DNA of 64,000 nt from Johnsonella ignava ATCC 51276 (GCF_000235445.1 NZ_JH378830.1:314933-378932), one strand, 5' to 3'. Counted from the stretch's first letter, positions 18,601 through 28,900 are shown. Made by a program: numbers and translations. The notes: generated by a model from the sequence alone, not told the origin.

Positions 18601-20550
18601 ATGATTGCAATACTTGATAAAAATACAATTGATAAAATAGCTGCAGGTGAAGTAATTGAAAGACCTGCTTCAATAGTTAAAGAGCTTCTTGAAAATGCAC
18701 TTGACAGCGGTGCAAATGCAGTGAGTATAGAGATTAAGGACGGCGGCACAAGTCTGATAAGAGTAACCGACAATGGAAGCGGAATTAAAAAGAATGAAAT
18801 AAAGACCGCTTTTTTAAGGCATGCAACAAGTAAAATAAAGTCCGCTTCAGACCTTGAGTCGGTTCTTACATTAGGTTTTAGAGGAGAAGCGCTCTCAAGC
18901 ATAGCGGCAATATCAAAAACTGAGATACTGAGCAAAATGCGTGGAGAACTTATGGGAGCGAGATACTGTATTGAAGGCGGTTTTGACGTCGCTTTTGAAG
19001 ATGTCGGTACACCTGAAGGAACTACCGTAATTGTAAGAGATGTATTTTTTAATATACCTGCCAGACGTAAATTTCTTAAATCCGATCGTACTGAAACGGC
19101 ATATATAAGCGAACTTGTACAAAAATTGGCACTTTCAAACAGAAATATCACTTTTAAATATATAAATAATAATAAAATCCTGCTGCACACACAGGGTAAC
19201 GGCAGTCTTAAGGATATAGTATACCAGATATACGGAAAAAATGCAGCCTCATCAATTTTAGAAATAAATTATGAAAATGAGAATATTAAAATAAGCGGCT
19301 GTGTAGGAAAGCCTGAGTTCTGCCTTGCAAACAGAAATATGGAGATTATATTTATAAATGGAAGGTATATAAAGGATAAGTATGTATCAAGGGGGATTGA
19401 GGACGGTTTTGCAGATAAGATGATGCAGCATAAATACCCGTTTGCTATATTATATATTACGACAGACACACATAGTGTTGATATAAATGTACATCCGGGA
19501 AAGCTTGAAGTAAGGTTTGAAGATCCTGAATATATATATAATGCTGTAAAAGATGCAGTATCAGAGGTGTTTAAGAATGAAGCTCTTATAAGGCAGGTTA
19601 AAATAAAAGATGAAAAGAAAGCAAATAATGAAAAATATTATAAATATGAACAAAAAAATGATTTAAAAGCTCCTTTAAAAAGTGATGTAAAGTATTATGC
19701 AGAAAAAAAGACAGCAGAAAAAATTCCTAAGCCTCCTGAACCGTTTGAAGTAAAAAGAAGTGCTGATAAAAATATAAATAATGCCACACATTATAATACT
19801 ATCTACGATTCAATAATTAAAAAAGATGAGCACAAAAGTGAGCAGGATATTTACAAATCTGATATAAAAACAGATATTGATTTTAAAAATAATGATGTAA
19901 CTGCCGAAACAGTCAGTGTTCCCCATAAAAAAAATAATTTTTCACAGGTAAGTTTTTTATCTGAGGAGGCAAAGCCCTATCACAGAATAGTCGGACAGCT
20001 ATTTAACACTTATTGGATAATTGAATTTGATGATAAAATGTATTTTATAGATCAGCATGCGGCACATGAAAAGGTCATGTATGAAAAATTTCTTAAGCAG
20101 TACAAAGATGCACAGATAACCTCACAGCTTTTAAGTCCTCCTCTTATAATTACCTTAAGTGATATTGAAGCCGAGGCGGCTTATAGATATAGGGATTATT
20201 TGCTTAAGCTGGGTTTTGAGTTTGAGAATTTTGGAGGAAAGGATTATAGTGTAGGTGCTGTTCCTTCACTGCTGCCGTCAGTTTCAAAGGAATCCGTGTT
20301 TAAAGAAGTGCTGTCAGGACTTTCAGAGATAAATACCGATATGGAACCGATTTCAGTAATTGAAAAGATAGCCTCCATGTCATGTAAGGCTGCGGTTAAG
20401 GGGAATCAAAGACTTTCATATTCTGAAGCGGATAAACTTATAGATGAACTTTTAAGCCTTAAAAATCCTTATAACTGTCCGCATGGCAGACCTACTATAA
20501 TTGAAATGACAAAATATGATCTTGAAAAAAAATTTAAGAGGATAGTCTAG
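18601..20550 (+). CDS. mutL: DNA mismatch repair protein MutL
   Basis: 649-aa GHKL ATPase that couples MutS to strand removal. The N-terminal ATPase has IDKIAAGEVIERP and DNGSGI. A low-complexity Lys/Asp-rich linker spans about residues 340-460. The C-terminal domain has the endonuclease motif DQHAAHEKVMYE and the CPHGRPT motif, so this is the nicking type of MutL found in bacteria without MutH. The start is placed at the ATG giving the usual MIAILD N-terminus; upstream codons overlapping the mutS stop are possible but unlikely. Confidence 0.96.
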   Translation: MIAILDKNTIDKIAAGEVIERPASIVKELLENALDSGANAVSIEIKDGGTSLIRVTDNGSGIKKNEIKTAFLRHATSKIKSASDLESVLTLGFRGEALSSIAAISKTEILSKMRGELMGARYCIEGGFDVAFEDVGTPEGTTVIVRDVFFNIPARRKFLKSDRTETAYISELVQKLALSNRNITFKYINNNKILLHTQGNGSLKDIVYQIYGKNAASSILEINYENENIKISGCVGKPEFCLANRNMEIIFINGRYIKDKYVSRGIEDGFADKMMQHKYPFAILYITTDTHSVDINVHPGKLEVRFEDPEYIYNAVKDAVSEVFKNEALIRQVKIKDEKKANNEKYYKYEQKNDLKAPLKSDVKYYAEKKTAEKIPKPPEPFEVKRSADKNINNATHYNTIYDSIIKKDEHKSEQDIYKSDIKTDIDFKNNDVTAETVSVPHKKNNFSQVSFLSEEAKPYHRIVGQLFNTYWIIEFDDKMYFIDQHAAHEKVMYEKFLKQYKDAQITSQLLSPPLIITLSDIEAEAAYRYRDYLLKLGFEFENFGGKDYSVGAVPSLLPSVSKESVFKEVLSGLSEINTDMEPISVIEKIASMSCKAAVKGNQRLSYSEADKLIDELLSLKNPYNCPHGRPTIIEMTKYDLEKKFKRIV

Positions 20551-20557
20551 TATTTAT

Positions 20558-21496
20558 ATGCTTAATAATAAAATCATAATAATTGCCGGACCTACTGCCG
20601 TAGGAAAAACTGCCGTTTCAATAAAACTTGCAAAAAGAATAGGTACTGAAATTATAAGTGCCGATTCAATGCAGGTTTACAGAGGTATGGATATAGGTAC
20701 TGCAAAGATAACCCAAAAAGAGATGGAAGGTGTAAAACACCATCTTATAGATGTATTGTCTCCATTTGAAGATTTTAACATTACAATTTTTAAGGATATG
20801 GCAGAAAATGCGGTAAAGAACATCCATAGTGCAGGGAAAATACCTATAATCACGGGCGGAACCGGATTTTATATACAGTCGCTGATTTACGGTATTAATT
20901 TTGAAAAAAAAGCTTCCGGGTCCGATGATTTAAGAAATAAGCTTGACAGAGAATATGACTTATACGGAGCCGATTATATGCATAAAAAGCTTGCAGCCCT
21001 TGATCCTGAGTCGTCCTGCTTAATTCATAAAAACAATAAAAAAAGAATAATAAGAGCACTGGAGTATGTAATGCTTACAGGAGAGAAAATTTCGGAACAT
21101 AACAGGATTCAAAAAGAAAACAAGCCCCTTTATGATTTTAAGTATTTTGTTTTAAATATGGACAGAAATACGCTTTATAAGAGGATTGATATAAGGGTTG
21201 ACAAGATGATATCTGACGGTTTTGTTGATGAAGTCAGAACTCTTAAGGAGAAGGGACTTACATCTAACTATATTTCAATGCATGGAATAGGATATAGGCA
21301 GCTGCTTGATTATCTGGACGGAAAATACAGTTTTTCAGAATCGATAGACCTTATTAAAAAGGATACAAGACATTTTGCGAAACGTCAGCTTACATGGTTT
21401 AAACATGAAAAAGATGTTATATGGATTGATGTTTTAAGATATTCTGATAATAAAGAGGCACTTATTGACCATATTATGGAATATATTGATTTTTAA
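20558..21496 (+). CDS. miaA: tRNA dimethylallyltransferase
   Basis: 312-aa enzyme that transfers a dimethylallyl group to A37 of tRNAs reading UNN codons. It shows P-loop GPTAVGKTAVS, the DSMQVYRGMDIGTAK substrate motif, GGTGFYIQSLIYG and the C-terminal KRQLTWFK. It is in the mutS-mutL-miaA order common in Clostridia, 7 bp after mutL. Confidence 0.97.
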   Translation: MLNNKIIIIAGPTAVGKTAVSIKLAKRIGTEIISADSMQVYRGMDIGTAKITQKEMEGVKHHLIDVLSPFEDFNITIFKDMAENAVKNIHSAGKIPIITGGTGFYIQSLIYGINFEKKASGSDDLRNKLDREYDLYGADYMHKKLAALDPESSCLIHKNNKKRIIRALEYVMLTGEKISEHNRIQKENKPLYDFKYFVLNMDRNTLYKRIDIRVDKMISDGFVDEVRTLKEKGLTSNYISMHGIGYRQLLDYLDGKYSFSESIDLIKKDTRHFAKRQLTWFKHEKDVIWIDVLRYSDNKEALIDHIMEYIDF

Positions 21497-21601
21497 CATT
21501 ATTTAGACAGAGTGTTGTTTTGTAAAAAATCCTTATGGTAAAAACAAACAAAATAATGTATTATATAAATTATATAACAATTTTGTGATGGAGGTAAATT
21601 T

Positions 21602-22201
21602 ATGAACAAAAAAATAATTAGTACGAATTCAAATACTAAAATAGTTCTTTTAGCCGCATTTGCAGCTTTTCTTGCAGCAGGTATATCATCAGCAGACATA
21701 AGTAAATTTAATACAGGTCCGCAATATAAAACTACAGCAGATTATACCGTTTTAGGAAAGGTAAACCGCATCGCTAAGAAAAAAGTACCTAAGATAAAAC
21801 ATACTACGCTTAATAAAAAAGAAATTGATACCGAAGGCTGGAACCGGGAAAAAGATGGAAGATGGTACTATATTCAAAATGGCAAGAGGATTGTTTCCTC
21901 GTGGATTAAAGATAATGAGCGCTGGTTCAGATTCAATGAACATGGAATACTTGAAGAAAACTCTCTTATAAATGTAAATGAAAAGTGGTATTATGCACAG
22001 CAGGGAGGATATATAGCTGAACATCAGTGGTTTTCAATTAACGGTAACTGGTATTATGCTGAAGACGGCGGATATCTTGCATGCAATTTATGGAGATATA
22101 TAGACGGAAAGTGGTACCATTTTAATGAACGCTGTGAACTTTCTGTAAATACAACAATCGGTGATTACAGAGTAAATGAAAATGGGGAAAGAGTTGAATA
22201 A
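21602..22201 (+). CDS. Secreted protein with choline-binding-type wall repeats
   Basis: 199-aa exported protein. A signal peptide or anchor (about residues 12-32) is followed by a basic linker. About five ~20-residue cell-wall-binding repeats of the choline-binding type come next, each with a W-Y-Y/F core and a Gly turn (for example KWYYAQQGGYIAEHQWF and NWYYAEDGGYLACNLW). No catalytic domain is visible, so it probably binds wall polymers without cutting them. It has its own ribosome site (GGAGG) and an AT-rich upstream region that may hold a promoter. Confidence 0.82.
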   Translation: MNKKIISTNSNTKIVLLAAFAAFLAAGISSADISKFNTGPQYKTTADYTVLGKVNRIAKKKVPKIKHTTLNKKEIDTEGWNREKDGRWYYIQNGKRIVSSWIKDNERWFRFNEHGILEENSLINVNEKWYYAQQGGYIAEHQWFSINGNWYYAEDGGYLACNLWRYIDGKWYHFNERCELSVNTTIGDYRVNENGERVE

Positions 22202-22286
22202 ATTAATCCGGCATATGGTGAAAGAATTGATATGTCAGGAATATGAAAAATAAAATTTTAAATATAAAAGACGGAATATTATTTAC

Positions 22287-23732
22287 ATGCTTGATATTAC
22301 AAATCTTCCAGAAAAATATCTTGAATCAATGAAAAAGCTTTTAGGCGGAGAATATCCGCTTTACATTGAAAGCCTTGGAAAAAAAGCATATTCAGGAGTA
22401 AGGGTAAATACATTAAAAATCGCTCCTCAGAGATTTAAGGAATTATTTAAAAATGATTTTAAGCCTGTACCATGGACATCAAACGGTTTTTATACAACTC
22501 AAAAAACAAGTTTGTCAAAAAATCCTTATTATCATGCCGGACTTTATTATTTGCAGGAACCTTCCGCTATGGCACCGGCTGCTTTAGCAGATATAAAACC
22601 TCATTCAAAGGTGCTTGATCTTTGTGCGGCACCCGGCGGCAAAAGTACTGAAGCCGCCGCAAGACTTGGAGGAGACGGGCTTCTTGTATCAAATGACATA
22701 AGTGCCACAAGGGCAAAAGCACTGCTTAAGAATCTGGAACTTACGGGTGCGGGAAATATAATTATCACTTGTGAAAAGCCTGAAAATCTGGTGAAATGTT
22801 TTAGCGGTTATTTTGACAGTATAATACTTGATGCACCATGTTCAGGGGAAGGGATGTTCAGAAAAGACAGGGCAGTGCTTGAAGAATATAAAAAGAGAGG
22901 ACCTGAGGCATTTACTGCTATACAGGCACAACTGATTGATATAGCCTCGAGACTTTTAAAGCCCGGGGGAAGCATAATATATTCAACCTGTACATATTCT
23001 GTCGCCGAAAATGAGTATGTAGTAGGGGGCTTTTTAAGATTACATAATGATTTTTATCTTGAACCGATTGATATATATAAGGGATTTTATAATTCAACAC
23101 ACCTTGAAGGGTCTGTAAGACTTTTTCCTCACAGAATAGACGGAGAAGGGCATTTTATTGCAAAAATTAAAAGGCGCAAGAAAGATGAAGATACTGATAT
23201 ATATACATATGAAAAAGAAGATTTAAATCACTGTATCAATAAATATACTGATAGTAAAGTCTCTAAAAACAAATCTGTAATAACAAAGAAAAAACATGGA
23301 AAAAGGGTGGAAACAACATCTAAAATACCTGAAAGTTGTATGGAATTTCTTAAGCATATATACAGAAATTGGGATAGAGACAGATTTTATATAAACAGGG
23401 AATATATATATTATCTTCCCGAATTTTATGTTTTGGATAATAACCTGCACTATTTAAGGACGGGGCTTTTGCTGGGAAGAATAAAAAATTTAAGATTTGA
23501 ACCGTCTCAGGCACTTGCTATGAATTTAAAAGCAGATGAATGGGATAATCCGCTTGATTTAGATATAGATGACAACAGGGTTATAAAATATCTTAAAGGT
23601 GAAACCATAGAAGATACAAAGCTATATGACGGCTTCAGGCTTGTATGTGTATGTGGCTATCCGCTTGGTTTTGTAAAGCAAAGCGGATACAAATGTAAAA
23701 ACAAGTATTATCCCGGCTGGCGTATGACTTAG
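22287..23732 (+). CDS. rsmF: RsmB/RsmF-type 16S rRNA m5C methyltransferase
   Basis: 481-aa NOL1/NOP2/Sun family enzyme that methylates a cytosine at C5 in 16S rRNA. The SAM site is VLDLCAAPGGKSTE. The catalytic Cys lies in DAPCSGEGMF and the second Cys in YSTCTYSVAENE. The C-terminal ~150 residues form the RsmF-type PUA-like extension. The start lacks a strong ribosome site. Confidence 0.9.
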   Translation: MLDITNLPEKYLESMKKLLGGEYPLYIESLGKKAYSGVRVNTLKIAPQRFKELFKNDFKPVPWTSNGFYTTQKTSLSKNPYYHAGLYYLQEPSAMAPAALADIKPHSKVLDLCAAPGGKSTEAAARLGGDGLLVSNDISATRAKALLKNLELTGAGNIIITCEKPENLVKCFSGYFDSIILDAPCSGEGMFRKDRAVLEEYKKRGPEAFTAIQAQLIDIASRLLKPGGSIIYSTCTYSVAENEYVVGGFLRLHNDFYLEPIDIYKGFYNSTHLEGSVRLFPHRIDGEGHFIAKIKRRKKDEDTDIYTYEKEDLNHCINKYTDSKVSKNKSVITKKKHGKRVETTSKIPESCMEFLKHIYRNWDRDRFYINREYIYYLPEFYVLDNNLHYLRTGLLLGRIKNLRFEPSQALAMNLKADEWDNPLDLDIDDNRVIKYLKGETIEDTKLYDGFRLVCVCGYPLGFVKQSGYKCKNKYYPGWRMT

Positions 23733-23842
23733 ACAGGTAAAACAAATAAATTTGTCAATTAACCCGATATAACGCATAAAATGCAGCTGATTAAAATACA
23801 ATATAGAAAATAAAGAGATATCGGATGATATGATTAAATATT

Positions 23843-24517
23843 ATGAGTAAATATAAAGATATGATTATGCACATAAGAGATAATATAAAAACATGCCTAT
23901 TTGACCTTGACGGCACACTTGTTGATTCTATGTGGATGTGGGGTGAGATAGACCGTGAATACCTTGCAAGATATGGAATTTCATGTCCTGACGGTATCGA
24001 AAGAGAGATAGAGGGCATGAGTTTTACAGAAACGGCAACCTATTTCAAAAATAAATTTGAACTTCATGATGAAGTTGACAAAATAAAGTCAGACTGGGAG
24101 GAAATGTCGGTTGATAAATACAAATATGAGGTCAAGTTAAAAAAGGGAGTATATGATTTTTTAAATTATATAAAAAGAAATGGCATAAAGACCGGAATTG
24201 CAACAAGCAATGGACGCAGAATGGTAGATGCGGTGCTTGAGTCGCTTAATATAAAGAAATATTTTGATACAGTAGTTACGGGCTGTGATGTTAAAAAAGG
24301 TAAGCCGTCTCCCGATATCTATCTGAGGGCGGCGGACATACTTTCAAGTGATGTAAAAAGCTGTCTTGTATTTGAAGATGTTCCGGCAGGAATTATGGCG
24401 GGAAAGGCGGCAGGCATGAGAGTATATGCGGTTGAAGATGATTTTTCACTTCATTTAAAGGAGGAAAAGATTCGACTTGCCGACGGATATATAGTTGACT
24501 ACCGTGATATAATATAA
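23843..24517 (+). CDS. HAD-superfamily phosphatase/phosphomutase
   Basis: 224-aa HAD hydrolase with a beta-phosphoglucomutase-like cap. Motif I is CLFDLDGTLVDS with nucleophile and acid/base Asp, motif II is IATSNGR, and motifs III/IV are KGKPSPDIYLRAA and VFEDVPAGIMAGKAAGM. The substrate is unknown; a sugar phosphate is most likely. Start choice between ATGs at 23843 and 23861 is uncertain because no clear ribosome site is seen. Confidence 0.88.
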   Translation: MSKYKDMIMHIRDNIKTCLFDLDGTLVDSMWMWGEIDREYLARYGISCPDGIEREIEGMSFTETATYFKNKFELHDEVDKIKSDWEEMSVDKYKYEVKLKKGVYDFLNYIKRNGIKTGIATSNGRRMVDAVLESLNIKKYFDTVVTGCDVKKGKPSPDIYLRAADILSSDVKSCLVFEDVPAGIMAGKAAGMRVYAVEDDFSLHLKEEKIRLADGYIVDYRDII

Positions 24518-24560
24518 TTTAAAAATTACAGCAATAAATACTGTTGAGCAGTTATAATAT

Positions 24561-24594
24561 GATGTAGGTGTCAAATACTTTTGACACCTACATC
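24561..24594 (+). other. Perfect 15-bp hairpin just before the SDR ribosome site
   Basis: Arms at 24561-24575 (GATGTAGGTGTCAAA) and 24580-24594 with a TACT loop. The 3' arm is followed by only ATTT before GGAGG at 24599-24603, so it does not look like a normal terminator. A TATAAT at 24553-24558 lies immediately upstream. Confidence 0.7.
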
Positions 24595-24608
24595 ATTTGG
24601 AGGAATAT

Positions 24609-25367
24609 ATGAATATAGCAGTTATAACAGGGGCATCTTCAGGTATGGGATTACAGTTTGCACTTAAATTGAACAGTCTTGATAAGGACATTGATGAGTT
24701 TTGGTTGATTGCCAGAAGAAAAAAGCGGCTTGAGATTCTTTCACGAAAGCTTGGCTCAAAAACCAGGATATTTGCACTTGATCTTGAAAAAACCGCTTCA
24801 ATAGAGGAACTTCAAAAAGATTTAAAAAACAATAACCCTAAAATTAAATATCTTGTAAATGCGGCAGGTTTCGGAATTATAGGTGATGTAGGTGAGTATG
24901 ATATGAGGATTGAAGCTGAGATGCTGGATTTAAATGTAAGAGGTGTTACGCTGCTTACCAATATATGTCTTAAGTATATGTCAGAAGGATCTTCAATATT
25001 TATGTTAGCTTCGGCAGCTGCGTTTATGCCGCAGCCGGGATTTGCCGTTTATGCCGCTTCAAAGGCATATGTACTTTCTTATTCAAGAGCATTATCTAAT
25101 GAGCTTAAAAAAAGAAAAATCAATGTAATTGCAGTATGCCCCGGACCGGTTTCAACAGAATTTTTTAAAAAAGCCGAAAAAAAACATAGTATGGCATTTT
25201 ATAAAAAAATATTTATGGCAGATGCCCGGGCGGTAGTTTCAAGAGCAATCTCGGATTCACTGCTTAGGAGGTCCGTGTCGGTTTACGGCTTTGGTATGAA
25301 TATATTCAGATTTTGTACAAAACTGATGCCGCATGGTTTTTTGATGAAAATTATAAAATTGAAGTAA
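24609..25367 (+). CDS. Short-chain dehydrogenase/reductase
   Basis: 252-aa NAD(P)-dependent oxidoreductase. The cofactor motif is TGASSGMG, with NAAGF after strand 4. The catalytic Ser is in MLASAAAF, and Tyr/Lys in VYAASKAY. The C-terminal segment is hydrophobic, as in SDRs acting on lipid-like substrates (family DltE/YqjQ). The ATG at 24609 follows GGAGG. The stop overlaps the next start (TAATG). Confidence 0.88.
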   Translation: MNIAVITGASSGMGLQFALKLNSLDKDIDEFWLIARRKKRLEILSRKLGSKTRIFALDLEKTASIEELQKDLKNNNPKIKYLVNAAGFGIIGDVGEYDMRIEAEMLDLNVRGVTLLTNICLKYMSEGSSIFMLASAAAFMPQPGFAVYAASKAYVLSYSRALSNELKKRKINVIAVCPGPVSTEFFKKAEKKHSMAFYKKIFMADARAVVSRAISDSLLRRSVSVYGFGMNIFRFCTKLMPHGFLMKIIKLK

Positions 25368-26422
25368 TGAGACAGATATATATAAATGAGTCGGATTCAG
25401 GTCAAAGACTTGATAAGCTGTTAAAAAAATATATGCCGGATATTCCTTTGAGCCTCATATATAAGATGCTTAGAAAGAAAAATATAGTCTTGAACTCAAA
25501 AAAAGCTGATGGTTCTGAAAGGTTATGTGCAGGTGATAATATAAAATTATGGCTTGCTGATGAATTTTTTGAAAAATCTGAAAACGTACATAAGTTAAAT
25601 CCTATCGTTAAAAAGCAGGATAGAAAGGTGGGTAAGATGTATGAAAAGGATATGCTTACCGCAAAGGATATAGTATACGAAGATGCCGATATTATAATGA
25701 TTAATAAACCGGTAGGCGTACTTTCACAAAAAGCCGCAAGCGGAGATATATCGGTAAATGAGCTTTTAATAAATTACCTTATAAAAAAGGGTGCTATTGA
25801 TGAGGAAAAATTCAGGCTGTTCAGACCGTCGGCATGCAGCAGACTGGATAGAAATACAAGCGGGCTTTTGATATGTGCAAAAACCTATAAGGCGGCAAAA
25901 AAAATGAGTACGCTTATAAAGGAAAGACAGCTTGATAAAAGATATGTATGTATAGTTAAAGGCATTGTTAATGAAAAAAAAGTTATAAAGGGCTGGCTTT
26001 ATAAAGATGGTTCAAATAATAAGGTTAAAATCGTAACTGCCGAGTTTCCAGACTCAAAATACATAGAGACGGAATATACCCCGCTTAGAAGCCTTGGAGG
26101 CATGACATTGCTTGAGGTTAGGCTGATTACCGGAAGGACGCATCAGATAAGAGCACATCTTGCTTCGATAGGGCATCAGATAGTAGGAGATAATAAATAT
26201 TTTTCAAGTAAATCAAATGAAGATGTACAGGATTATAATACTAAAGACATAAATACCGTCAATACAAAGGCAGTGTTTAAAAAATACGGTTTCAGATACC
26301 AGCTGCTGCACTCATATACTATAAAAATGCCCGATATAACCGGTGAGTTTTCATATTTAAGCGGCAGAACATTTACTGCACCGATGCCTGAAATATTTGA
26401 AAAAATTATGCCGCTGCCATAA
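25367..26422 (+). CDS. RluA-family 23S rRNA pseudouridine synthase
   Basis: 351-aa pseudouridine synthase. An N-terminal S4 RNA-binding domain (QRLDKLLKKYMPDIPLSLIYKMLRKKN) precedes the catalytic domain with Asp in SRLDRNTSGLL and the RLITGRTHQIRAHLA motif. It belongs to the RluC/RluD group; the exact target uridine cannot be set from sequence. It is translationally coupled to the SDR gene by a one-base stop/start overlap. Confidence 0.9.
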   Translation: MRQIYINESDSGQRLDKLLKKYMPDIPLSLIYKMLRKKNIVLNSKKADGSERLCAGDNIKLWLADEFFEKSENVHKLNPIVKKQDRKVGKMYEKDMLTAKDIVYEDADIIMINKPVGVLSQKAASGDISVNELLINYLIKKGAIDEEKFRLFRPSACSRLDRNTSGLLICAKTYKAAKKMSTLIKERQLDKRYVCIVKGIVNEKKVIKGWLYKDGSNNKVKIVTAEFPDSKYIETEYTPLRSLGGMTLLEVRLITGRTHQIRAHLASIGHQIVGDNKYFSSKSNEDVQDYNTKDINTVNTKAVFKKYGFRYQLLHSYTIKMPDITGEFSYLSGRTFTAPMPEIFEKIMPLP

Positions 26423-26481
26423 CCGTTTTTATTATTTATCATTAAAAATATTATAGTATAAACTTATAGAAAGGCATAGGC

Positions 26482-27018
26482 ATGGCAACATGGAAATCGA
26501 GAGGACTTAGGGGTTCAGCTCTTGAAGATATGATTAATTATACTAATGAGATTTATAAATCGGAAGGACTTGCACTTGTTCAAAAAATCCCTACACCTAT
26601 AACTCCTGTTAATATAGACAGAACAAGCCGACATATTACTCTTGCATATTTTGATAAGAAAAGTACGGTTGATTATATAGGAGTTGTACAGGGTATACCT
26701 GTATGTTTTGATGCAAAGGAATGTGCAGCCGAGATATTTCCTCTCAGCAATGTGCATATACATCAGATGGAATTTATGAGAGCTTTTGAAAAGCAGGCAG
26801 GAACCGCCTTTTTAATAGTATTTTTTACATCAAAAAACGAAGCTTATTATATCCCTTTTTCTACACTTTCAGAATTCTGGCAGAGAATGCTTGATGGGGG
26901 TAAAAAAAGTTTTTCGTATAACGAGCTTGACAAGAGTCTTTTAATAAATATAAAAAACGACTTCATGCTGCATTACCTTGAACAGCTTGAGATTGATTTA
27001 AAAAACAGATATAGATGA
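26482..27018 (+). CDS. recU: Holliday junction resolvase RecU
   Basis: 178-aa structure-specific endonuclease that cuts four-way junctions in recombination and segregation. The fold carries the nuclease residues in VDYIGVVQGIPVCFDAKEC (Asp, Glu and Lys of the PD-(D/E)xK type), and HQMEFM and FFTSKNEAYYIP motifs. It is slightly shorter than B. subtilis RecU (206 aa), mainly at the N-terminus. In many Firmicutes recU sits beside a PBP gene; here it does not. Confidence 0.9.
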   Translation: MATWKSRGLRGSALEDMINYTNEIYKSEGLALVQKIPTPITPVNIDRTSRHITLAYFDKKSTVDYIGVVQGIPVCFDAKECAAEIFPLSNVHIHQMEFMRAFEKQAGTAFLIVFFTSKNEAYYIPFSTLSEFWQRMLDGGKKSFSYNELDKSLLINIKNDFMLHYLEQLEIDLKNRYR

Positions 27019-27040
27019 TAATTTAAGGGAAAAAGATTTT

Positions 27041-28900
27041 ATGAGAAAACTTGCTTTAAGTGATAAACAGCTGCTGTCAGTTGAAAAACCTGCAAGATAT
27101 ATAGGCGGTGAGATGAATAGTGCCTGTAAAGAGTTGCATAGTGACATTATAAGATTTGTGATGTGCTTTCCTGATGTTTATGAGATAGGCATGAGTCATA
27201 TAGGGATACAGATTTTATATGATATGTTTAATAAAAGAAATGATGTATTTTGTGAGAGGCTTTTTTCACCGTGGGTTGATCTTGACAGGCTCCTGCGTAA
27301 GGAAAATATACCTCTTTTTTCACTTGAGAGCCAGCAGCCTGTAAAGGAGGCTGATTTTTTAGGTATAACATTACAGTATGAGATGTGCTATACCAATATA
27401 CTCCAGATTTTAGATTTGTCAGGCATACCTATACACTCATGTGAGCGTACCGATGATATGCCGATAGTTATAGGCGGCGGTCCATGTTCATATAATCCGG
27501 AGCCGCTTGCCGATTTTTTTGACATATTTTATATAGGCGAGGGTGAGGTAAGATATGATGAATTATTTGAACTTTATAAAAAATGCAAAAAGCTGAAAAT
27601 TGCAAGGGGGGATTTTCTAAGGCTGGCATCACATATTGAAGGAATGTATGTACCGTGTTTGTATGAGGTGCAGTATGATAATGACGGTATTATAAGCAGT
27701 TTTAAACCCGTTTTTGATGATGTCCCTGAAATTGTAAAGAGGCAGATTGTAACCGATATGGACAAGGTGCATTTTATAAATAAGCCTGTAGTTCCGTTTA
27801 TAAAAGTAACTCAGGATCGTGTTGTACTTGAACTTATGAGAGGCTGTATAAGAGGGTGCAGATTCTGTCAGGCGGGGTTTGTATACAGACCTTTAAGAGA
27901 ACATTCTGTCGAGTACCTTAAAAATTATGCACTTACTATGCTTGAGATAACAGGTGCACAGGAGATATCACTCAGTTCATTAAGTTCAAGCGATTACAGC
28001 GGACTTTCGCAGCTGCTTGAGTTTCTTATAGAATATACCGGAAAGCACAATATAAATATATCACTGCCGTCTTTAAGGATAGATTCATTTTCTCTCGATA
28101 TAATGAAAAGAGTTCAGGATATTAAAAAAAGTTCACTTACTTTTGCACCTGAAGCAGGTACGCAGAGACTGCGTGATGTTATTAATAAAGGCATAACACA
28201 AGAAGATATAATAGGTGGTGCCATGCAGGCTTTTAAAGGTGGCTGGAACAAGGTTAAGCTTTATTTTATGCTTGGGCTGCCCACTGAAAATGAAGATGAT
28301 ATAAAAGGGATCCCTTTACTATGTGAAAAGCTTGCGGAAAAATATTATGAAATCCCTAAAGATGAAAGAAACGGCAAGGTGCAGATAACTGCAAGCTCAT
28401 CATTTTTTGTTCCTAAACCCTTTACTCCTTTTCAGTGGTCATCTATGTTAAAAAGAGAACAGTACCTTGAAAGGGCATATCTTGTTAAAGACACTTTAAA
28501 AGAACAGCTGAATAAAAAAAGTATAAAATATCAATACCATGATGCTGAAGTAACTGTACTTGAAGGTGTATTTGCAAGAGGAGACAGGAAGGTTTGTGCA
28601 GTTATAGAAGAAGCTTACAGGCTTGGAGCATTATATGATTCATGGTCTGATATGTTTGATAATGATATATGGATGCGGGCATTTAAAAATACAGGTGTTG
28701 ATTATGAGTTTTATACTTTAAGAGAAAGGAAAGTTGATGAGGTGCTTCCTTGGGATTTTATTGATATAGGTGTTGACAAAAGTTTTTTAAAAAGAGAATG
28801 GGAAGCCGCCTGCAAAGACAAGGTTTCTCCGAATTGCAGGCAGGCATGTCTGGCATGCGGTGCGAGAAAGTTTAATTCGGGTGTATGCTGTGGACATTAG
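27041..28900 (+). CDS. TIGR03960 family B12-binding/radical SAM protein
   Basis: 619-aa protein. The N-terminal ~200 residues resemble a B12-binding-like domain. A radical-SAM domain with the CxxxCxxC triad in RGCIRGCRFCQAGF follows. The tail is Cys-rich (CRQACLACGARKF and CC near the end). The family is nearly always next to a DUF2344 protein and RNase G, as here, so a role in rRNA or RNA modification or processing is inferred. The reaction is unknown. Confidence 0.88.
   Translation: MRKLALSDKQLLSVEKPARYIGGEMNSACKELHSDIIRFVMCFPDVYEIGMSHIGIQILYDMFNKRNDVFCERLFSPWVDLDRLLRKENIPLFSLESQQPVKEADFLGITLQYEMCYTNILQILDLSGIPIHSCERTDDMPIVIGGGPCSYNPEPLADFFDIFYIGEGEVRYDELFELYKKCKKLKIARGDFLRLASHIEGMYVPCLYEVQYDNDGIISSFKPVFDDVPEIVKRQIVTDMDKVHFINKPVVPFIKVTQDRVVLELMRGCIRGCRFCQAGFVYRPLREHSVEYLKNYALTMLEITGAQEISLSSLSSSDYSGLSQLLEFLIEYTGKHNINISLPSLRIDSFSLDIMKRVQDIKKSSLTFAPEAGTQRLRDVINKGITQEDIIGGAMQAFKGGWNKVKLYFMLGLPTENEDDIKGIPLLCEKLAEKYYEIPKDERNGKVQITASSSFFVPKPFTPFQWSSMLKREQYLERAYLVKDTLKEQLNKKSIKYQYHDAEVTVLEGVFARGDRKVCAVIEEAYRLGALYDSWSDMFDNDIWMRAFKNTGVDYEFYTLRERKVDEVLPWDFIDIGVDKSFLKREWEAACKDKVSPNCRQACLACGARKFNSGVCCGH

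Noticed and set aside
18579..19190. 203-aa - strand ORF over the mutL start
   Set aside because: Antisense shadow of the conserved MutL ATPase domain.
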